From: Pantoea sp. Lij88
GTDB taxonomy: Bacteria > Pseudomonadota > Gammaproteobacteria > Enterobacterales > Enterobacteriaceae
Assembly (NCBI RefSeq): GCF_030062155.1
Contig: NZ_CP118269.1
Coordinates: 2,356,001-2,420,000 of the forward strand
Direction: 5' to 3'
DNA length: 64,000 nucleotides
The translations under genes were made by a program, and so were the position numbers. How positions within the stretch are numbered: position 1 is the first letter of the stretch; the number at the start of each line of letters is the position of its first letter. The notes under the pieces are model-generated. The model ran no database searches. It was not told where the DNA came from and saw only the letters and a list, made by a program, of their open reading frames with translations. Positions 18,630-26,647 of the stretch are shown piece after piece.

Positions 18630-18695
18630 GGTGACGAATGCTTGTTTAGCAGGAGGGTATAACGGCAGGTTATAGCCAGAGGTAATAGTGATGAT

Positions 18696-18726
18696 GGGTG
18701 GGTTTTTCAGGGGGTTTGGGACAGGG
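18696..18726 (+). other. G-quadruplex motif in a purine-rich, C-poor tract
   Basis: Five runs of three or more G (18696-18698, 18700-18702, 18710-18714, 18718-18720, 18724-18726) with loops of 1, 7, 3 and 3 bases satisfy the usual quadruplex rule. They lie in a tract (about 18684-18810) with almost no C on the plus strand. The tract is in the gene-free stretch 18569-18909 between the peptide operon and the ADP-ribosylglycohydrolase gene. Confidence 0.55.
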
Positions 18727-18825
18727 AAAGGAGTAAAAGAAGAGGTGGGTCATAGGAAAAAGATTGTGTTCGGGAAGGAGGGATATGGGCAAGGGGAGGA
18801 AATGGCTTACGGAGTCACTAACGCC

Positions 18826-18866
18826 GGGCCGCTGATGAGAGCATTCATGGCGAATGCCAGCGGCCC
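18826..18866. other. Strong two-part hairpin after the ADP-ribosylglycohydrolase gene
   Basis: GGGCCGCTG (18826-18834) pairs perfectly with CAGCGGCCC (18858-18866), and inside it GCATTC pairs with GAATGC around ATGGC. No T run follows on either strand. It could protect the 3' end of the minus-strand transcript. Confidence 0.5.
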
Positions 18867-18909
18867 TGCCGGGTTATATCAGGGCAACAAAAGAATCCCC
18901 TACCTGAAA

Positions 18910-19995
18910 TTAATCCGTTTCTTCCGGTGCGAGGTGAAACAACTCTTCTGCCATCGAAAGGATTCTGTCTTTATCGACTATTTTATCAACCCACTCTGCA
19001 GGAATGCCTGACAGTCCATACAAAGCGCCTGCTAACTGACCTGCGGTGGCTGCCACGCTATCAGCATCATCAGCAAGATTTGCCGCCAGCAAAATGGCAT
19101 CTTTGAAATTGTCTGTATGCCAGACGGCCCATAATGCGGCCTCAAGGGTGTCGATGACATAGCCAGAAGAGCGGATTTGATCACGATGCTTTTCTTTATA
19201 TTCACCGGCATTGATGATCAGAAGTCTTACCATTAAAGACATTTTATGAGGCGCGAGGGCTTCATTTTTACCAAAACCATTTAAAAGATAATGTAAAATG
19301 GAATTCAAATACTGACAGCTATTTATTGACTCTGGTGCACCATGCGTTGCCATACTTTGAATGCTGGCATCACGCCAACCATCAATAAAAGATTTCCTTC
19401 TAAAAATAGCCACGGGCGCATGCCGAATCAATGCAGCATTACCTGCTGTTTCGGGAGAGTTGTTGCCCAACCAATCAGGCCCATGCTTGATAACTTGTTC
19501 CAGAGCATAGCGGGTCGCATTACCGATATCAAAACAGATTCCATTCGCGCTATTATGCCCCGTTTTGTACCACTGGATTAATTTTTTCCTGAATAAATCA
19601 ATGTCACAGCTTTGCTTTTCAATATAGGTTTCTGCCAGACACAGCGCCATTGAGGTGTCATCGGTCCACTCTCCGGCCTTAAGATTGAAAGGACCACCGC
19701 CAACCATATCGTAAATATGAGAACTGTCGCGGGTCTGGAATTCCAGCGTGGTTCCCACGGCATCACCAACAGCAAGTCCAATCAGTAAACCTTTGGCTTT
19801 GTCTAAAGCCTCAACATCGGAAATGCGTTGTTTCAGCGTATACATCCACTCAGGTTTCGTGGGCTTTTCATCGGGCATCGGCTGATGTTCGTATGCCATC
19901 CGGTTGATGAGCTGAGGCGATAGCTCAGGAAGTAAATGCGCATACTTCCTGGCGTAAATATTAAGATCAAAATCCGGCAATCTTAGGTCTATCAT
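18910..19995 (-). CDS. ADP-ribosylglycohydrolase family protein (DraG/Tri1 type)
   Basis: 361 residues. The catalytic core starts near residue 68 with GLLIGLAVGDAVGTTLEF, followed by the metal motif GEWTDDTSMALCLAE and the C-terminal NLADDADSVAATAGQLAGALYG. These bind two Mg ions and remove ADP-ribose from proteins. About 65 residues precede the core; an N-terminal extension is also seen in Tri1, a T6SS immunity protein that both plugs and reverses an ADP-ribosylating toxin. AAGGA lies before the ATG. Its place at the edge of the orphan-immunity zone supports a defensive role, but housekeeping ADP-ribose removal is also possible. Confidence 0.88.
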   Translation of the reverse strand: MIDLRLPDFDLNIYARKYAHLLPELSPQLINRMAYEHQPMPDEKPTKPEWMYTLKQRISDVEALDKAKGLLIGLAVGDAVGTTLEFQTRDSSHIYDMVGGGPFNLKAGEWTDDTSMALCLAETYIEKQSCDIDLFRKKLIQWYKTGHNSANGICFDIGNATRYALEQVIKHGPDWLGNNSPETAGNAALIRHAPVAIFRRKSFIDGWRDASIQSMATHGAPESINSCQYLNSILHYLLNGFGKNEALAPHKMSLMVRLLIINAGEYKEKHRDQIRSSGYVIDTLEAALWAVWHTDNFKDAILLAANLADDADSVAATAGQLAGALYGLSGIPAEWVDKIVDKDRILSMAEELFHLAPEETD

Positions 19996-20073
19996 AAAAA
20001 TTCCTTTTCAATTACGTGGGAGAAAAAACTCTACTACATTTCATAGTCATTTTTCTCTGTTGCGCAGCAAGAG

Positions 20074-20316
20074 CTAAGGACCAAAATAGTGCATTAATGT
20101 ATCCATATCATTCCAGTCATCTTGTGTAAGTGGCTGTTTCTCCATGCTGTCAAATTTATGTCTGATACCTTTCATTGGAATTGAGTACTCATTTTTTGTT
20201 GCTAAATCCATTAACAGGGCAATATCAGCCTGATTTTTTAAAGTGCGGGTTAAAAGATTCAGTAACATCATTTCAGCGTCTTTTCTCTCTGGAACACACA
20301 TTTTTAACTCATCCAT
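20074..20316 (-). CDS. Small hypothetical protein (80 aa)
   Basis: Not recognised. 80 residues, predicted mostly helical and charged, no signal peptide or membrane segment (MDELKMCVPERKDAEMMLL...NDMDTLMHYFGP). It follows the T6SS-type accessory genes on the same strand and precedes the ADP-ribosylglycohydrolase gene by 78 bp, so it may be part of the same immunity set. The upstream AATGAGAATCT is only a weak ribosome binding site. Confidence rests on length and composition only. Confidence 0.5.
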   Translation of the reverse strand: MDELKMCVPERKDAEMMLLNLLTRTLKNQADIALLMDLATKNEYSIPMKGIRHKFDSMEKQPLTQDDWNDMDTLMHYFGP

Positions 20317-20546
20317 AGATTCTCATTGAGCGGGATTTAATCCTTCCCAGACTGATATACGTATACACCTCATTTTTCTTGACCTGTTAAGGCCAGGAAA
20401 TTGTTTGCTTTTACTCCAACTCCCCCTCACCGCAGCGATATCAGCCGCATCCTGTCAGGCCTCCAGACTTTGCTTCAGCCCTGACGGGTTTATGATCCAT
20501 TCAGAGCCCTGCCTGGTGTACTAAAAACCTGATTATTTAAGAAAAT

Positions 20547-20933
20547 TCATGGATGATTAATGCCTAACACATCCCTTTCCCATTGAGTTTCTTTTTCACT
20601 TTTTGTTCTCAGCCTGACAATCATAACACCCAGAACTTTAGTCTGTTTATCATTGAGATAGAGTTCAAAACCATAGTGCCTGTCATAACCAGCTAAAATA
20701 TATACATAGCATCCCTGATAGAGACTAAGATTTTCTTTTAACGAGACACTTCCTATAACCTCGCCCCCCATATTTTTGACGCCAATGAGATGAATATCAA
20801 TTTCTTCCTTTGCTCTGCCCGTCATAATGCTCCTTGAAAAAAAAGACTCTATATTTTGAAAATCTATATAATGACGTAACAAATCTGGAGCCAGGAAATA
20901 TAAAAGCTTTTTGTCTGAATTATTTACTGTCAT
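20547..20933 (-). CDS. Hypothetical protein, candidate orphan immunity protein (128 aa)
   Basis: Not recognised. 128 residues, cytosolic, with a beta-rich central part (IDIHLIGVKNMGGEVIGSVS, YVYILAGYDRHYGFELYL). A strong site, AGAGGGG, lies six bases before the ATG at 20933, so this is a real gene. Small size, A+T-rich codons and its place among T6SS-linked orphan genes suggest an immunity protein without its toxin. No toxin gene is next to it. Confidence 0.6.
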   Translation of the reverse strand: MTVNNSDKKLLYFLAPDLLRHYIDFQNIESFFSRSIMTGRAKEEIDIHLIGVKNMGGEVIGSVSLKENLSLYQGCYVYILAGYDRHYGFELYLNDKQTKVLGVMIVRLRTKSEKETQWERDVLGINHP

Positions 20934-21371
20934 AGTAAACCCCTCTTTATTACTCTTGAAATCTTAAGAGTTAAATGTCGAGTAAAAGTAGCTCATCAAA
21001 AAAAATGGACTCAATAAAAGTGTAAGTAACTTCCAGAAAAAATTGATAAACTTAAGACCTTTACACTATCGAAATACAATCTACAACCTAATGTTATGAC
21101 CTCACAACTATATTTATTCGCCCGTTAATTATTAGATAGATATAAACAATTAGCCCACTTAGCATTTCACTTAACTATATGCTATAATCAAGAGCATAAG
21201 AGATATTTCAGCTAAATCAGGCGGTATTTTGCATCCTGAAAGATCAAGAAACTAAATTTATGGCTTAAAAAACACATCATCCTTCATATTAATATCATCG
21301 TGAATTTAATAGCATTCACAATCACGCCTCTTATCCTGTTTCGTTATTGTTAAAAGTTATTTTTATTAATT
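20934..21371. other. Gene-free A+T-rich spacer
   Basis: 438 bp of A+T-rich DNA between two orphan genes. I see no open frame of note, no recognisable gene remnant, no terminator-type hairpin and no mobile-element end. It presumably holds the promoter of the downstream orphan gene at 20547-20933. Confidence 0.5.
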
Positions 21372-21818
21372 CTATTTATCGGGTGCAGAACGATAGTGAC
21401 AATTGACTGTAGCCGTTCTGTTATAAACGTCATAAGCTACACCAATGCTACCCCAGACCCCGTTTAAAGGTAATGAAGATCTCGTTTGTTCCTTAAACCA
21501 ACGTTTTAACCTTTGAGTTACGTTCCCAGCCAGGCTTTCCTGCTCGCCTGCCAACAATTTGTCTGGTGCAAAGTTCCAGTGCGATATTGCAACGTCTGAG
21601 TTACCTGACTCAAAAAAACTGACAACCAAATAAATATCGCCGCTATTAGTTTTTTTAAGCGGAAAAACACTTCTGTATGAAACTGTATTTCCACCATTAT
21701 CTGGCCATGCCTCCCAGGTAAATCCAGGGATTGACATTAACTCCTGCTTTGTTATTTTTGGGTTCAAACTCAAAGAATCATTAAAAACCAGCTCTCCAGT
21801 TGCGTATTTTAAGCTCAT
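21372..21818 (-). CDS. Hypothetical protein, candidate orphan immunity protein (148 aa)
   Basis: Not recognised with confidence. 148 residues, no signal peptide, Trp-rich and beta-rich (FTWEAWPDNGGNTVSYRSVFPL, IYLVVSFFESGNSDVAISHWNF), ending with GVWGSIGVAYDVYNRTATVN and CHYRSAPDK. The closing pattern resembles small proteins often found behind Rhs toxin genes, from memory and not from a search. The ribosome binding site is weak. There is no toxin gene next to it. I read it as an orphan immunity gene; other functions are not excluded. Confidence 0.55.
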   Translation of the reverse strand: MSLKYATGELVFNDSLSLNPKITKQELMSIPGFTWEAWPDNGGNTVSYRSVFPLKKTNSGDIYLVVSFFESGNSDVAISHWNFAPDKLLAGEQESLAGNVTQRLKRWFKEQTRSSLPLNGVWGSIGVAYDVYNRTATVNCHYRSAPDK

Positions 21819-21967
21819 ATTTAAATACTCATCTTTGTTATTACAGATTGAGACAAGATTATAACCCTGCCCTTACCTCTCCATCGACAGGACACTAAAT
21901 TTATTGTGCATTTCACACGATTGCATCATGCTCATTACGGCAATGCGTTGTTAGAACGCGAGCCTGC

Positions 21968-22744
21968 TTATTTATCCGGAACATCACTCCACTTCCCTGT
22001 TTCGGAAAGTATAAGCTTACCATTAACACTAACGGAAAGATTATTGATCACGTTATTAATAATATAATTTGCATCATGATTTCTAAATGTATAGGTGAGA
22101 ATTGGGCAAGAGGCTTTACCACAGTCGCTTTTCATCGCTTTACCTTTCAGTCTGGCAACTGCTCCATCTGACTTTCGAACGCCTTCATAGCTAACATCAT
22201 TGCAATCTGAATCAGTCATACAAAGCGAGGTGATTTTAATCCTGAATTTATTTGTCTCGAAAAAGCGTTCTGTTTTGCTGTTCTTTTTGTGTTCAACAGT
22301 CACAACAGGTGGCGGCACCTTGTCAAAACGCTTCGCCCAGCCAGCAATATCTTCCTGTATTTTCCTTTGCGGTGCGTTAGTGACATAATGCACTTCATTG
22401 TTTTCCGGAGAAAACCACGCAGCATAAATGTCCCCATCAGGCTGTATGACAAATGCTGAAGCCTGTTCAAGATAAAGATCTTTTAGCCAGCCCTCAACGA
22501 ATAAACCACCTTCTTTAGTTTTATGAGGCTCACCAAAAACATCGAAATTCTGATTAAATTCATTGTAATCTTTCCCCAGCACAGATTTCAATCTGGAAAC
22601 AACTGCATGGTTATTAAAGATAGCTGAAATATTACTTAAATTATCATACTGAGACAACGATTGTGAATTCTCAGAAGCCATATCGGCACCTGTTGTGACA
22701 CCTAAGACAATAATCAAAAAAATCACTCTTATAAAGAATTTCAT
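21968..22744 (-). CDS. Secreted hypothetical protein, candidate periplasmic immunity protein (258 aa)
   Basis: Not recognised. 258 residues with a typical signal peptide (KFFIRVIFLIIVLGVTTGADMA). The mature protein has two parts: an N-terminal region with GDIYAAWFSPENNEVHYVTN and a C-terminal region with two close cysteine pairs (SLCMTDSDCNDV and KSDCGKASCPILTY) that could form disulfides in the periplasm. AGGTAATA lies before the ATG. Immunity proteins against periplasm-acting T6SS effectors look like this, but no effector gene is adjacent. Confidence 0.6.
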   Translation of the reverse strand: MKFFIRVIFLIIVLGVTTGADMASENSQSLSQYDNLSNISAIFNNHAVVSRLKSVLGKDYNEFNQNFDVFGEPHKTKEGGLFVEGWLKDLYLEQASAFVIQPDGDIYAAWFSPENNEVHYVTNAPQRKIQEDIAGWAKRFDKVPPPVVTVEHKKNSKTERFFETNKFRIKITSLCMTDSDCNDVSYEGVRKSDGAVARLKGKAMKSDCGKASCPILTYTFRNHDANYIINNVINNLSVSVNGKLILSETGKWSDVPDK

Positions 22745-22954
22745 TATTACCTGCCTGAGAAAATTTAATCGTCAGCGATGTCTCTACATTAATGCCTTGA
22801 ATAGGGGTTAAAGGAAAATCAGTTTCATCGAATCTTTACAGATTTCGATACGCTATTATAATAGTACTCCCTGAAACGAGAGCTCCCGTTCGTTACTGTT
22901 CTGGCTGCAGCAAAACACTGGCATTAAAATCTGTACCCATCCTGAAAATCACAT

Positions 22955-23479
22955 TCAGAGAAAATCAAAATCACGCTTACTTATTTGGCTTTTTGCATAA
23001 TATTTGTAGGAAATCCTGATATTTTCCGCTAACCTCTCGCACGTACTCACCAGGTCTTCTGCGTTCAGTAGGGAGTCAGTGACAATAAAAAATCTCTCAA
23101 CATCGACTTTGTAATCTCCCTCACTGAAAATGACCTTCAGTACATGCGTCTCGGTACCACACCGATATAATGTGAAATCCCAGGGTTTCATGGCTAATTT
23201 CAATTTACTCATCAGTCGTCGTCCTGTAACGTTGACCCTTTCAGTCTCATACCGTTGAAATGAGGCATAATCCCTTCTTATATCCTTAGATAATGCATCA
23301 AGTGCTTCAAAATCACCTGACTGTATCAGCCCTGATATATCCAGCTTAAAATCTCTGCTCACATCAAAGTGAGAGTTTTTGTAGGCATTAGGAAACAAAA
23401 CACTGATTATATAACCCTCTTTAGTTTCAAGAATCGCATAGTCTCCTTTTCTCACGTGAATCAAAACTCCATCGCTCAT
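22955..23479 (-). CDS. Hypothetical cytosolic protein (174 aa)
   Basis: Not recognised. 174 residues without signal peptide, mixed alpha/beta, with MSDGVLIHVRKGDYAILETK at the start. Its ATG overlaps the TGA of a short upstream frame (ATGA), the arrangement usual for toxin-immunity pairs, but only about 20 codons of that frame are open, so the overlap may be chance. GAGAGGG lies upstream. Most likely another orphan immunity gene. Confidence 0.55.
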   Translation of the reverse strand: MSDGVLIHVRKGDYAILETKEGYIISVLFPNAYKNSHFDVSRDFKLDISGLIQSGDFEALDALSKDIRRDYASFQRYETERVNVTGRRLMSKLKLAMKPWDFTLYRCGTETHVLKVIFSEGDYKVDVERFFIVTDSLLNAEDLVSTCERLAENIRISYKYYAKSQISKRDFDFL

Positions 23480-23604
23480 ACCCTTTTACCCTCTCTGGAA
23501 AGGTTACTTACATTTTCACGCCAGACAGAATGCCATTATGAGATTAAAATTTTCGCGTCACAAAGAACGGAGGTGGATTGTCAGAGGTTTTTCCTTAGTA
23601 CCTA

Positions 23605-23988
23605 TTAACACAACTTTTTTCCCTCTATCCAAAGCCCTTCTTTAGAACGACTATGGCCACGTTTAATGAAAGCACAACCAATAATTTCATCACCGATGAT
23701 GAAGCAACTTCCAGAAATAAAGCTATTTTTTAACGGGAAAACAATGACTTTGGCGTTATCTTCAAAGGCTGCTAAACACTTAATCAGGGTATTCAGGCCC
23801 AGGGTATCGCTGATATCAATTTCAGTTGAACGCATTCTGCTTCGATATTGGGGTAATAATAAACTTAGTGATTCCTCATAAGAAACACCAATTTCCAGGC
23901 TATCAGAAAGAAGCATTTCACTCAAAAACTGAGACCAACCCTCTCTTTTTGCTGGCATCGCAGAATGCAGATAGCTTAGATCATCCAT
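23605..23988 (-). CDS. Hypothetical protein, candidate orphan immunity protein (127 aa)
   Basis: Not recognised. 127 residues; the C-terminal half is beta-rich (AKVIVFPLKNSFISGSCF, IIGDEIIGCAFIKRGHS). The start at 23988 was chosen because GGAGG lies nine bases upstream; the frame extends 50 codons further but those overlap a possible effector scar in another frame. Position and size fit an immunity protein. Confidence 0.6.
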   Translation of the reverse strand: MDDLSYLHSAMPAKREGWSQFLSEMLLSDSLEIGVSYEESLSLLLPQYRSRMRSTEIDISDTLGLNTLIKCLAAFEDNAKVIVFPLKNSFISGSCFIIGDEIIGCAFIKRGHSRSKEGLWIEGKKLC

Positions 23989-24116
23989 ATTGCTACACCT
24001 CCCGGTTCTGTTACGATTCCACTGATCAGCGCACCTGCCAGAAATATGAAACGTGGATGGGCCTCCTGAAGCCACTTTTTGAAAGAGTGAAACAGCTCTG
24101 TCAGAGCAGTCGTATT
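23976..24116 (-). pseudogene. Possible scar of an effector C-terminus overlapping the orphan immunity gene
   Basis: A 46-codon frame without start codon, in a different frame from the immunity gene, reads LTELFHSFKKWLQEAHPRF then a hydrophobic run FLAGALISGIVTEPGGVAI and stops 13 bases inside the next gene. Effector genes normally overlap their immunity gene in this way. The frame is short, so chance is possible. Confidence 0.35.
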
Positions 24117-24156
24117 TCAGGCAGAGGGTGATCAACACTTATCTGTTGAATGTCCT

Positions 24157-24432
24157 CTATTGCCAATGATGCAGTAAGACTGACCACATTTCTTTTTCTT
24201 CGGGAATGGCAGTAACTACACTTATGTTCGCTTTTACATATTGCATGTAGGTTTCGTAAATTGCCCTGATTGTCACCGTTTGTTCAGATCGGGATCCTTC
24301 TACCAAACTCAGTAAGCTTTTACGGTAGAACGGTGATTCAACCCTGCTGTTAAAAAACTCGTTTAAATGGTCAAGTACCTCATGGCACGAAGGGTTATCC
24401 ATTTCTTCCTCCGAAAATAACGCTGCTTTCAT
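24157..24432 (-). CDS. Small hypothetical protein (91 aa)
   Basis: Not recognised. 91 residues, acidic, mostly helical by composition (NPSCHEVLDHLNEFFNSRVE, TIRAIYETYMQYVKANISVV), no signal peptide. It lies between two other small orphan genes on the same strand. AAAGAG is the only site upstream and lies somewhat far. Possible orphan immunity protein. Confidence 0.5.
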   Translation of the reverse strand: MKAALFSEEEMDNPSCHEVLDHLNEFFNSRVESPFYRKSLLSLVEGSRSEQTVTIRAIYETYMQYVKANISVVTAIPEEKEMWSVLLHHWQ

Positions 24433-24597
24433 CGCTGACTTATGCTCTTTAAGAAGGCACCTATTACAGACTTAATCATGTTAAACCGGTTGCTATGGTT
24501 TAGTGGAGATCTCACACTGCTTTGAGGTGTAATCCCCATGTGCAAGGCTGAACTTATCTGAAACAATACCTATCTCGGCACATTCCAAATTGCCAGC

Positions 24598-24813
24598 CTA
24601 AAATTTAGCAATGTTAATCCCATCTCTAACCTGGGTTAACAAAATGATTTCATTAGCATCACCCGGGCTGCGTTGAGCTTTGAGCGCTTCGTCCTTACTT
24701 ATTTCAGACTCAATCTCTTTACTGACTAAACTGCCATCATCATATCGGATATAAAAAACCCCATCTCTTATTACGATATCAATACCATAGTTACTAAATA
24801 GAGTCTCGCTCAT
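24598..24813 (-). CDS. Small hypothetical protein (71 aa), possibly shortened by a nonsense codon
   Basis: Not recognised. 71 residues ending AKF and a TAG at 24598-24600. The same frame stays open for 34 more codons after the TAG (to 24493) with protein-like sequence (NLECAEIGIVSDKFSLAHGD). This suggests a longer ancestral protein of about 105 residues cut by one substitution, although chance cannot be ruled out. The start has AAGAGAACGGT upstream. Confidence 0.5.
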   Translation of the reverse strand: MSETLFSNYGIDIVIRDGVFYIRYDDGSLVSKEIESEISKDEALKAQRSPGDANEIILLTQVRDGINIAKF

Positions 24814-25039
24814 ACCGTTCTCTTAAATATTTCAGTTTGAAGGATTGCGCATTGCCGCACTAAGCTCAGGCTTTAAAAACAGACCGGGCTGCCTTTGGGG
24901 GTAACGCTCTGTAAGAGACGAAAGCATTACACGGTGTAACCGTTGTGAGGCTGTACACTCCAGGGACAGATGGTGCTAAGCGGCGTTGTGCTGCCGTTAT
25001 CGTCCTGCTTAATTGGAGATATGTGCAACATCACCTGAT

Positions 25040-25558
25040 TCACTTTTTAGCCGTGATGATCACTTTACTCAGGCAATCCGGATTTCTGACAGCAAAAGAA
25101 AATGTGATTACCTGACCATCCAAATCCGGGGGGGATGTGTAGCTGGTCACTTCATTTTCAGATTGGCCACGAGGATAGTCACTCAACTTAACACCCGGAT
25201 ACTGTTTCCTGACATCATCACGGGTTGTGCATTTACCATCGGGAGAAAAGCTCAGAAAAGGGGCGATGCCGCCTGATGATTTACTGACACGCAACTCAAT
25301 ATCAGTAATACTCGCATCATCTTCCAGTTTGACCGAATTAACCTGATAAACGTTGATGTAGTCATTTTGGGTTTCTAATGTCAGCGCCAGCGGAAACTGA
25401 GTAAGATTTTTCACAGAGAGACTTTTAAGTGAAGCACTCAACTGACGGATAAAGCTCCACATATCTTTATTTTGCATCTTCGCTTTTGCGAACCCGCTAA
25501 ACAGAAAAAAAGTCAGTATTAACAGAACCCTGTTTCTTTGATGTGTCATTTTTTTCAT
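25040..25558 (-). CDS. Orphan paralogue of the VgrG1 immunity protein, periplasmic
   Basis: 172 residues with a signal peptide (NRVLLILTFFLFSGFAKA). It aligns without gaps over its whole length with the protein at 35179-35697, the neighbour of the toxin-bearing VgrG: shared blocks include SITDIELR, APFLSFSP, an identical DYPRGQSENEVTSYTS and the two cysteines (GKC and PDCLSK). Here no toxin gene precedes it, only a short scar that ends one base before the ATG. It probably still protects against a metallopeptidase effector of the same family. The start at 25558 has AAGG upstream and opens the signal peptide. Confidence 0.8.
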   Translation of the reverse strand: MKKMTHQRNRVLLILTFFLFSGFAKAKMQNKDMWSFIRQLSASLKSLSVKNLTQFPLALTLETQNDYINVYQVNSVKLEDDASITDIELRVSKSSGGIAPFLSFSPDGKCTTRDDVRKQYPGVKLSDYPRGQSENEVTSYTSPPDLDGQVITFSFAVRNPDCLSKVIITAKK

Positions 25559-25559
25559 A

Positions 25560-25634
25560 CTAACCCTTGTATTGCTCATCATAGTAGCCCCAGGTGTCAC
25601 ACTCTCCGGAAGGGATAATGGATTGATAACCTCT
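25560..25634 (-). pseudogene. Scar of an effector C-terminus before the orphan immunity gene
   Basis: 24 codons ending CDTWGYYDEQYKG and TAG, one base before the immunity ATG. The VgrG1 toxin domain ends YYGGWYDKNYPTK and is followed by the paralogous immunity gene in the same way. Upstream of these codons the frame is closed by TGA, so the rest of the effector is gone or decayed. Confidence 0.5.
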
Positions 25635-25738
25635 TCACACTCTTATCATCTAAAAGGAGTTAACAGGGCAGGCGGAGGATGGTCGTCTTTAAAGGGTTGT
25701 GTGCGTGCTCACCCAGCAAAAACATAGATGAGCCTCCA

Positions 25739-25897
25739 TCAGTAGATAACAAGTCTCCCGGATGGCCATTGCCCTTCCCATCCACAGGGGATGTGACCAT
25801 TTTCATAAATCACCGTCAGCCGACTAAAAAATGGCTCGTCAGGTAAATATGACTTATAGGCATCTTCAGCAAGAAAACTGACTAAACTCCACTTCAC
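25739..25897 (-). CDS. Small ORF or gene fragment (52 aa)
   Basis: Frame from GTG at 25897 reads KWSLVSFLAEDAYKSYLPDE, then FFSRLTVIYENGHIPCGW and ends GRLVIY. The composition is clearly protein-like, with a folded-domain look (Trp, Gly, hydrophobic end), but there is no ATG or good ribosome binding site. It may be the 3' end of a decayed gene or a small orphan with a GTG start. Not recognised with certainty. It lies in the gap 25559-25965 together with the effector scar. Confidence 0.35.
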   Translation of the reverse strand: MKWSLVSFLAEDAYKSYLPDEPFFSRLTVIYENGHIPCGWEGQWPSGRLVIY

Positions 25898-25965
25898 AAC
25901 TCGCGTTAACAGTAATCAAAGTCAGTATAATTAGCTGGGCTTATAATAATTAAATTTTTATAATA

Positions 25966-26337
25966 TTAGTAAGCTCGTGATAAACGCACCAGTTGATTCG
26001 TTTCAGGATAGAAAGAGAAATGCCAGTCACTCCAGCCATCAAATTTTTCAGTAAAAACGCAAACCACTAATACTTCTTTCTTTGAACCTACTGTCATGTA
26101 GTAGAATGCTCCACCGTCGGGAGATGAAAAAGATGATAAGATTTTACCTTGCGCATTTATTATAGTGAGTCTTTCAGGCAAATTTTTCTTCTGATCAAGA
26201 ACAAATATTAAATCTCTGCTTTCATCAGCTAAAATCTGATCGGCTTCTGAACATGAAAATAAAAATGCTTCTCCCATGTAGTTCCACTTTATAGCGGACT
26301 GATCAGTTAACAACGTTAACTCACTTATCTTTTTCAT
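25966..26337 (-). CDS. Hypothetical protein, candidate orphan immunity protein (123 aa)
   Basis: Not recognised. 123 residues, cytosolic, beta-rich with repeated strand-turn pattern (RDLIFVLDQKKNLPERLTII, GGAFYYMTVGSKKEVLVVCV). A+T-rich codon use like its neighbours. CAGG lies 9-10 bases before the ATG. Likely one more orphan immunity gene; no partner toxin is next to it. Confidence 0.55.
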   Translation of the reverse strand: MKKISELTLLTDQSAIKWNYMGEAFLFSCSEADQILADESRDLIFVLDQKKNLPERLTIINAQGKILSSFSSPDGGAFYYMTVGSKKEVLVVCVFTEKFDGWSDWHFSFYPETNQLVRLSRAY

Positions 26338-26647
26338 ATAAAAAACCTGACTTTGTTACTGGCGAATTATTAGTCAAAAAATTAAATTTTGCGCTCAATT
26401 AAACAAACTTTCATTCTAACTTTCATTGTCAACTCTTATCACCCCTATCAAGGGTAATAATCATGAATGCTATGATGCCTATCTCACTATCCTCGTTGTT
26501 AAAACCAGATCCGCTCAGAATTTCACTCAGTGTTAGACTTATTTTTTCAGAGTAATAATCGTTTCGTTTAAATGGAAATAGCGTGAATGACATGATGTTT
26601 ACATCCTTCTCTTAGCAATAGCCTATGATGTTGCCAGACGATTTGCC

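Noticed and set aside
18688..19011. Plus-strand frame of 107 codons over the G-rich tract
   Set aside because: Composition follows the purine tract, the end runs antisense into the ADP-ribosylglycohydrolase gene, and no family is recognisable.
22955..23540. Third effector scar before the 174-aa gene
   Set aside because: Only about 20 codons are open before the overlapping TGA, too few to separate from chance.
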